Positions 1-5,208 of a DNA stretch of 5,208 nt are shown one piece after another; position 1 is the first letter of the stretch; each line of letters opens with the position of its first letter. The notes under the pieces are model-generated. The model was not told where the DNA came from and did not search any database. It was given only the letters and a program-made list of their open reading frames with translations. This stretch comes from an uncultured Lewinella sp. (GTDB lineage Bacteria > Bacteroidota > Bacteroidia > Chitinophagales > Saprospiraceae). The stretch lies in contig CALIGP010000402.1 of assembly GCA_938021455.1 (NCBI GenBank), forward strand, positions 1 through 5,208, written 5' to 3'. A program made the position numbers and the translations under genes.

Positions 1-921
1 ATCTGCGGCAACGGTGTAAGCGCCACCATCATCGGGGTAGTTACCACGGCCGGGCTTAAAGTTAGCCAGCAGACATCCTTTAGAATTCCGGACGTAAGGG
101 CCACCCCATGGGTATGGAGCATGCTCTTTTCCACCGCGGGCAGCGTATTCAAATTCGTATTCGGTAGGCAGGCGGAATTCTTCTACCAGCACATCGTTGT
201 ACTGATTCCAAAGACTGGTACGCCAATAGCTAAAGGCGTTAGCCATGTGCCAGTCAATACCTACAATCGGGTAGTTGTCATACGCAGGGTGGGAGAAATA
301 GCTCCGTGCCATTGGCTCGTTAAAGCTGTAGGCGAAGTCACGTACCCACACCAAAGTGTCGGGGTAAATGTTCACAGGCGTTTCCGTGATGTAAGGAGAC
401 ATACCCTGGCCACTATTGCCATTCGGGCGTGCACGGGCGGCAGCGCCCCAATCCACCTCCTTATAGGTATACTCGTACAGGTTGGTGTTAACCTGACGCT
501 TACCGGCAAAGCTTTCTTCCAACCAAAGGTCAGCAAGGGCTTCATCGGATAGATCGAGTTCCATTTCCCAGTCGATGTTTCCGTTTTCGTCAAAATCGCC
601 CATCATGTCATGAGCGATAGAATCCCGGACCCAGTTAATAAACTGGCGGTATTCGTTATTAGTGATCTCCGTGTCATCCATGAAGAAGCCATTAATCGTA
701 ATGGACTTCGGACGTTGGATGAAAGTACCGGTAATGTCTTGATCACTGTTACCGACGTGAGCGGTTCCAGGTGGTACATAGACCATACCGTAAGGGAGAA
801 TGCCTTTCCAATCGGGACGATCAAGTACACCGACGAGTTCGCCGCTTTCGCGGCTACCACAGCTGAAAAGGATAAGGGCCAGTAGGGATGCGGCCAGGAT
901 GGGGTTGAAAAATTTCTTCAT
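1..921 (-). CDS. gldK: Gliding motility / type IX secretion lipoprotein GldK (3' end outside window)
   Basis: GldK (PorK in Porphyromonas) is an outer-membrane lipoprotein on the periplasmic side. With GldN it forms a ring that is a core part of the type IX secretion system and is needed for gliding where gliding occurs. The first 307 codons are present; family members are usually around 450-500 residues, so roughly the last third lies beyond the left edge. The ATG at 919-921 gives a signal peptide MKKFFNPILAASLLALILFS and a lipobox LFSC with lipidated Cys21. GELVGV and PYGM (residues 27-46) and DDTEITNNEYRQFINWVRDS (82-101) match the GldK N-terminus. A formylglycine-generating-enzyme/sulfatase-modifying fold follows, with IYPDTLVWVRDFAYSFNEPM (185-204), VGIDWHMANAFSYWR (220-234) and FRLPTEYEFEYAARGG (249-264). 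The related GldJ is less likely, given the N-terminal match and the adjacent porP. Residues 109-121 hold a calcium-loop-like motif. A Bacteroidota-type promoter lies about 40 bases upstream. gldL, gldM and gldN are expected further left but cannot be seen. Confidence 0.93.
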   Translation of the reverse strand, partial: MKKFFNPILAASLLALILFSCGSRESGELVGVLDRPDWKGILPYGMVYVPPGTAHVGNSDQDITGTFIQRPKSITINGFFMDDTEITNNEYRQFINWVRDSIAHDMMGDFDENGNIDWEMELDLSDEALADLWLEESFAGKRQVNTNLYEYTYKEVDWGAAARARPNGNSGQGMSPYITETPVNIYPDTLVWVRDFAYSFNEPMARSYFSHPAYDNYPIVGIDWHMANAFSYWRTSLWNQYNDVLVEEFRLPTEYEFEYAARGGKEHAPYPWGGPYVRNSKGCLLANFKPGRGNYPDDGGAYTVAAD

Positions 922-962
922 TAAAAGACCCGAGTTTACCTCTGAAAGTTCAAAAAGCAGGA

Positions 963-992
963 CAAAGATAGAAGATTCCGGTCGGCTACCAA
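963..992 (-). promoter_or_regulatory. Bacteroidota-type sigma promoter for gldK
   Basis: Read on the minus strand, a TTG (992-990) is followed by 19 bases and then TATCTTTG (970-963). This matches the -33 TTG and -7 TAnnTTTG elements of the primary-sigma promoter described for Flavobacterium and Bacteroides, including spacing. Transcription would start near 955-960 and leave a leader of about 35-40 bases before the gldK ATG at 921. The site implies that gldK, and probably the genes after it, can be transcribed independently of porP. The match is read from sequence; use of the promoter is inferred. Confidence 0.7.
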
Positions 993-1016
993 CTTTCCAA
1001 GAGGGGGAGGAAAGTT
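991..1016. repeat. Perfect 8-bp inverted repeat abutting the gldK -33 element
   Basis: AACTTTCC (991-998) and GGAAAGTT (1009-1016) are exact reverse complements separated by 10 purine-rich bases. The left arm ends on the TTG of the -33 element, so it could be an operator for a dimeric regulator. On the plus strand the stem is followed directly by a short T run (1015-1019), so it could instead stop antisense transcription leaving gldK. On the minus strand no T run follows, so it is not a good terminator for porP. The repeat is seen directly; its role is uncertain. Confidence 0.45.
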
Positions 1017-1039
1017 TTTAACACCGCTTTCATCTGCTA

Positions 1040-1066
1040 CCCGACCGAAACGCACGTTTGGCCGGG
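1040..1066 (-). terminator. Stable hairpin downstream of porP, possible weak terminator or mRNA 3'-end structure
   Basis: On the minus strand CCCGGCC (1066-1060) can pair with GGTCGGG (1046-1040), allowing one G-U pair. An inner AAAC/GTTT stem closes a GTGC loop, with one unpaired base at 1047. The total is about 11 pairs, roughly 60 bases past the porP stop. No U tract follows on the minus strand, so an efficient intrinsic terminator is doubtful; it may instead protect the 3' end of the porP message. On the plus strand a T-rich stretch (1068-1080) follows the stem, but there is no plus-strand gene to end. Confidence 0.35.
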
Positions 1067-1124
1067 CTTATTATTTATTTGTGGACATAAACCAACTTTT
1101 AACAGAATTTAGGTGTCTGCCGGT

Positions 1125-2096
1125 CTATTCTTTTGTCCTGGGATAGTAGATAATTGGTGGTGGCACCCCAGCCCCAATCCGCTTGCGCAGATTATACTTC
1201 AGGGTAATTTCATGGCTACCGTCTTCTACACTCCGAAGTTGAGAGAGGGTAAGATCATAGGCATAAGCCACCGTTAGTTTGTCGTTAAGGTTAAAGCCGC
1301 CAGTGATAACCAGCGCATCGCTGGTAGGTCCACTGTGACCACGATAGACCAAACCTGCATAAATATTTTCTTGATACCGGAATCTGGCACCACCACTAAC
1401 TTGTGTTTGGGTACCATCACTTACGGCATAAGCGACCGGGAGTACTTCCCAATTACTAAGTACATCCAATTTTAGTTGGAGGTAAGCGTGGTACTGTCGG
1501 CCAAGACCATAATCTAAGCCCGGAAAGGCGATCACCGGAGCATTTAAGTTGCGGGCTGAAATACCACCCTCCAAGGAAGGAGACTGGTAGAAAACACCAA
1601 GCCCGAGGGCCACAGACGAATTATTGACCTGATTAGTGGGTAGTAAATCGTCATTATGAATGATGGTGTTGGGGTCTTCGTAATTCCCGGTCGGCGTTCT
1701 CAGCGCCGCGCCGTCGAGGCTAAGCTGCAACATTCGGGCGGAGAGTCCTACGGACCAAAGCGATTGTCCTCGCACCAATTGATAATTATAGGAGACGCCA
1801 AAACTATTCAGGTTTCTTGCGCCCAATCCGTCCAACTCAACTTCTACACCAAACCCGCCGCTGAGATAGTAGACCGGAAGGTGGGCACTTAGCCGCTGAC
1901 CAACCGGGGCTCCCTCCAATGCATTCCATTGTGAGCGGTAGGTACCGGTAATACTAAGACTGTTATCCAGGCCAGCGTAGGCTGGATTAAACTGTACCGG
2001 ATCTAGCCACGGCATACTGTAGCGAGACAATTGCTGTCCAGAGACCATAAAGCCCAGGGTAAGGATTGGCAGCAAGAGTAGTAATCGAAGGCGCAT
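1125..2096 (-). CDS. PorP/SprF family type IX secretion system membrane protein
   Basis: PorP/SprF-family proteins are outer-membrane beta-barrels tied to type IX secretion; SprF is needed to secrete the adhesin SprB in Flavobacterium, and PorP is part of the PorK-PorN locus in Porphyromonas. The 323-residue product has a normal length for the family. It starts with an arginine-containing n-region, a leucine-rich core and a likely signal peptidase I site after VSG (residue 20), leaving a mature N-terminal QQ that is common in this phylum. The hallmark FNPAYAG lies at 36-42, followed by YRSQW (53-57) and GAPVGQRLSAH (62-72). The rest alternates polar and hydrophobic residues in strand-like stretches rich in Gly and Tyr. 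The end, IIYYPRTKE, resembles the YxPR-type C-terminus of the family. The ATG lies 10 bases after the stop of the upstream thioredoxin-domain gene, suggesting co-transcription. gldK follows 203 bases downstream. Whether it is the PorP partner of GldK or one of several SprF-like paralogues cannot be decided here, so no symbol is given. Confidence 0.93.
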   Translation of the reverse strand: MRLRLLLLLPILTLGFMVSGQQLSRYSMPWLDPVQFNPAYAGLDNSLSITGTYRSQWNALEGAPVGQRLSAHLPVYYLSGGFGVEVELDGLGARNLNSFGVSYNYQLVRGQSLWSVGLSARMLQLSLDGAALRTPTGNYEDPNTIIHNDDLLPTNQVNNSSVALGLGVFYQSPSLEGGISARNLNAPVIAFPGLDYGLGRQYHAYLQLKLDVLSNWEVLPVAYAVSDGTQTQVSGGARFRYQENIYAGLVYRGHSGPTSDALVITGGFNLNDKLTVAYAYDLTLSQLRSVEDGSHEITLKYNLRKRIGAGVPPPIIYYPRTKE

Positions 2097-2106
2097 AAGT
2101 CAGGGG

Positions 2107-4116
2107 TTATCGGTCAAGTTGGTCCTTAGCTTCCGTCACCGTACCAACGGGAAGCTGACAGCTTTGGTTTTCACAGACATAAAACCGAAGCTCTCCGGGA
2201 AGGTAACGGTTTTGGAGAAGGGATAGGTCTTCGCGGGCTTCCGGAGAGGCCACGATTAGCAGTTCAGGTCGGTAACGCGACAGGAATTGCCCGGCAGCGG
2301 CCCGGGCTCCGGGCCCGGCAACGACCAATTCTCTGGCCGGAGCGGCATGAAGCAGCGCTGCGTGCCCCCAGCCACCAAAGCTGGAAGGGTAACGTTCCAA
2401 ACTACCAGACATCGCGGCCAGCATTTCTTCTCCTCTGGTCAGGTAGAGACTGTTTCCGGTCAGGTGGGACAAGCGAAGCAAGCTATGGGCTAATTGGCTA
2501 TTACCGCTGGGCAAAGCGTTGTCAAAAAGGTCCAGGGAAGCCACTGGCAATTCACTGCCGTTAGTGGCCCGCAGATAGCACATGGGGCCTTCCGGCATGG
2601 AAAAAGCTTCTAAAATATGATCAACAATGCCAGCCGCGCTAGTCAGAGATGCATCCTCAGCGGAAGCCGGCAGGGCATAATCAAGCTCGAAGGTGATATC
2701 ATGCAGATCAATCGCAGCTTCGGCTAGTGCGGCATAGTCATCTAAGAAAGCGGGGGCTCCCAGATCACCATTGGTCAGGTTTCGGTGCCATTGTCCATTC
2801 ACATAAAGCTGCTCCGTAAGTGTTTTCCAAAGGCCCTTAGCCAGATTCTGATATTTTTCATCCCCCGTGGCCCGGTAGCACCAGCTCCAGCCAGAGATGA
2901 GTAGTGCGTTCCATTGCAGGATCAGTTTATCATCTGCTCCGGGGTGGATGCGGTTTTTAAACTGATAGTCGTGCAGGGTTTTCTTGGCTTCGGCTAATTT
3001 GACGGCCGCTACTTCAGTACTTAGGTCAAGGCTGGCAGCAGCCGCTGCCAGTGTATCTGGCCGGTAAAGGATGTTGCTGTGTTCTTCTTCCCAATTCCCG
3101 GATTCGGTGACCCCATAGAAGGCAACAACGAGTTCTAGTTGATCGGTGGGTAATAAGCTCACGAGTTCGTCGTAATCCCAGATGTAATACTTCCCTTCCA
3201 CCCCTTCACTATCGGCGTCAAGAGCGGCGCGATACCCTCCATTGGGCAATAGCATTTCCCGCTGCAACCAGGTCGTCGTTTCAGCGATACCCTCCAGAAA
3301 GCGCTGGTTGGGCAGCGCCATCTGCAACTTAGCCATCAGCCGAAGGAGCAGCGCATTATCGTAAAGCATTTTCTCGAAGTGCGGCACTCGCCAATCCGCA
3401 TCCACCGTGTAGCGGCTGAAGCCGCCACCGAGATGGTCATAAATTCCGCCATCGAGCATAGCCAACATACCGTGGGCAGCCAGGTGTTGATCATTGAACT
3501 GCTTGTAGAGAACGCCATTGGCGAGTAGGACTTCCAGCGACTGAGTCATGGGAAACTTCGGCGCGCCGCCGAAGCCGCCGCGACGCAGGTCATAGTTAGC
3601 CCTTAGCTTTTCGGTCAGGGTTTCCCGCCAAGCGGTGTGGTTTTCGGCCGTGGGCTCGATTTTAAGGAGACGAGTACTGCCACCACGAATATTCTCGATC
3701 AGGCGGTTAGCTTGTTCTTCGACGGTATCGTGGTCTTCATGAAAGGCCTTGTTCATTTGTACCAGCACCTCTTTCCAGCTGGGTCGGTTGTATTTCCTGA
3801 TGGGCGGATAGTAGGTTCCTGCATAATAAGGTCGTCCGTCGGGCAATAGAAAAGCGTTGAGCGGCCAGCCACCACCACCGCTAATGGCCTGACAAGCCTC
3901 CATGTATATACGGTCTACGTCGGGACGTTCCTCTCGGTCCACCTTTATACAGACAAAGTTCTCGTTCATCACCGCCGCCGTGGCTTCGTCCTCAAAGCTT
4001 TCTCGCTCCATCACGTGGCACCAGTGGCAGGTGCTGTAACCGATGCTGACGATGATGGGCTTGTTCTCAGCTTTGGCCCGGGCCAGTGCTTTGTCTCCCC
4101 ACGGTTCCCAGTTCAC
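2107..4116 (-). CDS. DUF255 / SPATA20 (YyaL)-like thioredoxin domain-containing protein
   Basis: The product joins an N-terminal thioredoxin-like DUF255 domain to a long alpha/alpha-barrel region of the six-hairpin type. Relatives are Bacillus YyaL and mammalian SPATA20; their biochemical role is not firmly known. Residues counted from the GTG at 4116 show a CHWC redox motif (30-33) in IGYSTCHWCHVMERESFEDE, then DREERPDVD (60-68) and GGGGWPLNAFLLPDG (80-94). The barrel region carries GGFGGAPKFP (180-189), YDHLGGGFSRYTVD (226-239), VPHFEKMLYDN (244-254), DADSEG (300-305) and DDKLILQWNALLISGW (395-410), all typical of the family. The C-terminus has the usual CENQSCQLPV. From this GTG the protein is 669 residues, slightly short: the conserved lead-in SPYLLQHAHNP is encoded in frame just upstream, so 4116 is probably not the true start (see 4117-4233). 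The active-site cysteines are intact. porP follows after 10 bases, so the two are likely one transcript. No clear promoter is visible upstream. Confidence 0.92.
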   Translation of the reverse strand: MNWEPWGDKALARAKAENKPIIVSIGYSTCHWCHVMERESFEDEATAAVMNENFVCIKVDREERPDVDRIYMEACQAISGGGGWPLNAFLLPDGRPYYAGTYYPPIRKYNRPSWKEVLVQMNKAFHEDHDTVEEQANRLIENIRGGSTRLLKIEPTAENHTAWRETLTEKLRANYDLRRGGFGGAPKFPMTQSLEVLLANGVLYKQFNDQHLAAHGMLAMLDGGIYDHLGGGFSRYTVDADWRVPHFEKMLYDNALLLRLMAKLQMALPNQRFLEGIAETTTWLQREMLLPNGGYRAALDADSEGVEGKYYIWDYDELVSLLPTDQLELVVAFYGVTESGNWEEEHSNILYRPDTLAAAAASLDLSTEVAAVKLAEAKKTLHDYQFKNRIHPGADDKLILQWNALLISGWSWCYRATGDEKYQNLAKGLWKTLTEQLYVNGQWHRNLTNGDLGAPAFLDDYAALAEAAIDLHDITFELDYALPASAEDASLTSAAGIVDHILEAFSMPEGPMCYLRATNGSELPVASLDLFDNALPSGNSQLAHSLLRLSHLTGNSLYLTRGEEMLAAMSGSLERYPSSFGGWGHAALLHAAPARELVVAGPGARAAAGQFLSRYRPELLIVASPEAREDLSLLQNRYLPGELRFYVCENQSCQLPVGTVTEAKDQLDR

Positions 4117-4233
4117 CGGATTATGGGCGTGCTGGAGCAGGTAGGGGCTCGATTCTTTGATGAGGGCGTTGGTATGTTGTTGTGCAGAGATAACGGAAGA
4201 AATTAAACGGAGCGACGCTAGTACAGTGTAAAG
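4117..4233 (-). other. In-frame 5' extension of the thioredoxin-domain gene encoding the conserved N-terminus, without a standard start codon
   Basis: Reading upstream from 4116 in the same frame gives HTNALIKESSPYLLQHAHNP, which is the conserved start of DUF255/YyaL proteins; its conservation indicates translation. Before it comes LRLISSVISAQQ, which looks like the end of a signal peptide cleaved before QQ. The frame is open back to a TGA at 4234-4236, yet contains no ATG, GTG or TTG. The possible starts are ATT at 4201-4203 (as in infC), ATC codons, a CTG at 4138-4140 inside the motif, or a GTG at 4235-4237 that is out of frame by one base and would need a frameshift or sequence correction. 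Coding is well supported; the start mechanism is not known. Confidence 0.7.
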
Positions 4234-4358
4234 TCACAACTTTCGGAACGGAAAGAAAGCGAAGATGGTTGGTGAGTTAGATGATAAAGTGGGGGCGAAT
4301 GCACATTGGGGCGACGGAGCGCGGGTGCAGGAGGGAGGTTTTGGGGAGCAAAGGGCGT

Positions 4359-4457
4359 GGGGGAGCTCACGCTTCGCGCTCGGGCTCCCCGGATTACGGC
4401 TCGGGCTGCGCCCGCGCCTTCATCCGGGGCTAAGGATGTTCGACCACTCCGTGGTCG
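4359..4457. repeat. Cluster of nested GC-rich palindromes, REP/BIME-like element
   Basis: Four hairpin units lie in about 100 bases. GGGGAGC (4360-4366) pairs with GCTCCCC (4384-4390). CCCCGGAT (4387-4394) pairs with ATCCGGGG (4422-4429) and encloses CGGGC-TGC-GCCCG (4402-4414). CGACCAC-TCC-GTGGTCG (4441-4457) forms a compact 7-bp stem. The first two units share CCCC (4387-4390), so they are mutually exclusive. The region is non-coding, much more GC-rich than its flanks and sits between the TPR stop and the thioredoxin-domain gene. This is the form of REP/BIME-like dispersed repeats mobilised by REP-associated tyrosine transposases, but no second copy is in the window, so that identity is inference. 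The stem nearest the TPR gene could also end or protect its transcript. Confidence 0.55.
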
Positions 4458-4463
4458 GGAGTG
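4441..4463 (-). terminator. Hairpin just after the TPR gene with two competing folds
   Basis: Starting 5 bases past the TPR stop codon (4468-4470), the stretch can fold as CGACCAC/GTGGTCG (4441-4447 with 4451-4457, loop of 3) or as CACTCC/GGAGTG (4445-4450 with 4458-4463, loop of 7). The two folds exclude each other. No U run follows on the minus strand, so as a terminator it would be of the stem-only or Rho-assisted kind; it may simply be the first unit of the adjacent palindromic element. Confidence 0.3.
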
Positions 4464-4467
4464 AGGC

Positions 4468-4794
4468 TTATTCGAAGTCGTCCTCGTCGCCCAGTTCGAG
4501 GCGGGCACCGGCGAGTTCGCTCATGGCGTGTTTCTCGCCCAGACGACGGGTGATCTTGATGCCTTCGGAGTATATTTTCCAAGCTTCAGCTGGCTCATTT
4601 AACCGCTCCAGCGTTTTACCGAGATGGTAATAAGTACCGACGTATTCGGGTTGGTCCTGAAGTAACTGCTCGTAGATTTTCCTTGCACCTGCGTCCGCGC
4701 CTTCCTTTTCGTGTTCCTTAGCCATTGCAAACCGCAGGAAGGCATCTTTCGGGTTTTCCGCCAACATGGCTTCAATTCGTTCTTTTCGACTCAT
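4468..4794 (-). CDS. Small tetratricopeptide repeat (TPR) protein
   Basis: The product is a 108-residue, probably cytoplasmic protein with no signal peptide or membrane segment. Two TPR units are visible: residues about 17-50 (AFLRFAMAKEHEKEGADAGA followed by RKIYEQLLQDQPEY) and 51-84 (YVGTYYHLGKTLERLNEPAE followed by AWKIYSEGIKITRR). A further helix with GEKHAMSEL (87-95) and an acidic tail, GDEDDFE, follow. TPRs bind other proteins; the partner is not indicated. Small two-repeat proteins with a very similar YVGTYYHLGK core are widespread in Bacteroidota. The ATG at 4792-4794 is preferred because AAAAGG lies just upstream and the product then begins like its relatives (SRKERIEAMLAENPKD). A TTG at 4819-4821 would add nine residues and seems less likely. 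The gene is divergent from folC across a repeat-filled gap and separated from the next minus-strand gene by a palindromic element. Confidence 0.85.
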   Translation of the reverse strand: MSRKERIEAMLAENPKDAFLRFAMAKEHEKEGADAGARKIYEQLLQDQPEYVGTYYHLGKTLERLNEPAEAWKIYSEGIKITRRLGEKHAMSELAGARLELGDEDDFE

Positions 4795-4827
4795 CCTTTT
4801 AGCTTGTTTGCCGGTTAACAATTTTTA

Positions 4828-4912
4828 CAAGTTGCAGGTTGCAGGTTTCCAAGAGGACAGGTTACACCACAACTTGCAACTTGCAACCTGCAACCTGGAA
4901 CTAGCAACCTGC
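4828..4912. repeat. Inverted arrays of a 7-base repeat (AACYTGC) between divergent genes
   Basis: The right arm (4871-4912) is six contiguous heptamers: AACTTGC, AACTTGC, AACCTGC, AACCTGG, AACTAGC, AACCTGC. The left arm (4831-4851) is the same unit inverted: GTTGCAG, GTTGCAG and a decayed GTTTCCA. The 20 bases at 4828-4847 match the reverse complement of 4885-4904 at 18 positions, including a perfect 13-base core (4835-4847 with 4885-4897), so a long hairpin or cruciform can form. The array ends eight bases before the folC ATG, so promoters for folC, and perhaps for the TPR gene, must lie inside or beside it. The array is seen directly; any regulatory or mobility role is unproven. Confidence 0.8.
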
Positions 4913-4920
4913 CACTCACC

Positions 4921-5208
4921 ATGACCTACGCCGAAACACTCGACTTTCTTTTTACCCAGCTGCCGATGTATCAGCGGCAGGGCGCTACGGCCATGAAGAA
5001 GGACCTGACAAACATTCGGGTACTCCTCGATTGGCTAGGCAACCCACACGAACAACTAAAATGCATCCACGTAGCCGGCACCAACGGTAAAGGAACCACC
5101 TGCCACCTGATCGCCGCCGCCCTCCAGGGCCATGGGCATCGCGTTGGTATGTACACCAGCCCGCATTATAAAGATTTCCGGGAACGCATCAAGATCAACG
5201 CTGAGTTC
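4921..5208 (+). CDS. folC: Bifunctional folylpolyglutamate synthase/dihydrofolate synthase FolC (5' part only)
   Basis: FolC is a cytoplasmic ATP-dependent Mur-ligase-family enzyme that adds glutamate to dihydropteroate (making dihydrofolate) and to reduced folates (making polyglutamates). Only the first 96 residues are present, out of a usual length of about 410-440; the rest lies beyond the right edge. The N-terminus has ETLDFLFTQLPMYQRQGATA (5-24), the typical helix before the ATP site, then the P-loop in HVAGTNGKGTT (50-60). Next come the MYTSPH strand (77-82) and FRERIKIN (86-93), which line the folate and ATP sites in this family. The ATG at 4921 matches the start of relatives. The gene is read away from the TPR gene, and its leader is made of heptamer repeats, with no clear Bacteroidota-type promoter. 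It could be only a folylpolyglutamate synthase, which this fragment cannot exclude. Confidence 0.94.
   Translation, partial: MTYAETLDFLFTQLPMYQRQGATAMKKDLTNIRVLLDWLGNPHEQLKCIHVAGTNGKGTTCHLIAAALQGHGHRVGMYTSPHYKDFRERIKINAEF

Noticed and set aside
121..885. Plus-strand open frames of 143 and 91 codons
   Set aside because: They lie antisense to gldK, whose translation is a clear family match across the whole stretch; the antisense products resemble nothing and lack plausible starts or context.
2299..2315. Perfect 7-bp palindrome GGCCCGG-GCT-CCGGGCC inside the thioredoxin-domain gene
   Set aside because: It is explained by GC-rich Gly/Pro/Ala/Arg codons for GPGARA in a surface-loop-like stretch and has no T run; no reason to assign a function.
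4234..4358. Possible promoter for the thioredoxin-domain gene (for example the TTTACACT at 4221-4228 region read on the minus strand)
   Set aside because: It resembles an E. coli-style box only in part and no TAnnTTTG with a properly spaced TTG was found; not supportable as a Bacteroidota promoter.
4218..4630. Overlapping open frames of 96 codons (minus) and 121 codons (plus) through the palindromic region
   Set aside because: Their composition (Pro, Arg, Ala rich) comes from GC-rich repeat DNA, and both run into the TPR gene in other frames; no recognisable protein features.
4795..4821. Alternative TTG start for the TPR gene adding nine residues
   Set aside because: The ATG at 4792-4794 has a purine-rich AAAAGG just upstream and gives the usual family start; the TTG also sits at the edge of the repeat array.
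4797..4850. Weak minus-strand TTG ... TAAAAATTG promoter for the TPR gene within the heptamer region
   Set aside because: The -7 box has one base too many and the spacing is long (22 bases), so the match is too loose to annotate.

Overview
The window comes from a member of the phylum Bacteroidota. Three things show this: a GldK lipoprotein gene, a PorP/SprF-family gene (both are type IX secretion and gliding-motility proteins found only in this phylum), and a promoter upstream of gldK of the Bacteroidota type (TTG, 19 bases, TAnnTTTG). The roughly balanced base composition, the GldK sequence and the style of the intergenic repeats would fit a Saprospiria/Lewinella-like lineage, but that finer placement is only inference.

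Layout, left to right. Bases 1-921 (minus) hold the first 307 codons of gldK, which runs off the left edge. Bases 922-1124 are a regulatory gap with the gldK promoter and two hairpins. Bases 1125-2096 (minus) encode a PorP/SprF-family outer-membrane protein. Ten bases upstream of it, 2107-4116 (minus) encode a large DUF255/SPATA20 (YyaL)-type thioredoxin-domain protein. Its conserved N-terminus continues in frame upstream of the only usable standard start codon. Bases 4237-4467 are non-coding and contain a cluster of nested GC-rich palindromes resembling a REP/BIME-like dispersed element. Bases 4468-4794 (minus) encode a 108-residue TPR protein. Bases 4795-4920 are a divergent intergenic region largely made of inverted arrays of a 7-base repeat. 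Bases 4921-5208 (plus) are the start of folC, which runs off the right edge.

How the genes work together. The thioredoxin-domain gene and porP look co-transcribed. gldK has its own promoter and probably leads the usual gldKLMN core operon beyond the left edge. GldK sits on the periplasmic face of the outer membrane, forming a ring with GldN, and PorP-type barrels accompany this machinery, so the left half is a type IX secretion locus. The TPR protein and FolC are housekeeping or unassigned genes with no visible link to secretion. No RNA gene, CRISPR array, insertion sequence or phage gene was seen. I did not find a clearly new biological system. The most interesting signals are the abnormal 5' end of the thioredoxin-domain gene, the two intergenic repeat elements, a calcium-loop-like insertion in GldK and a palindrome touching the gldK promoter.
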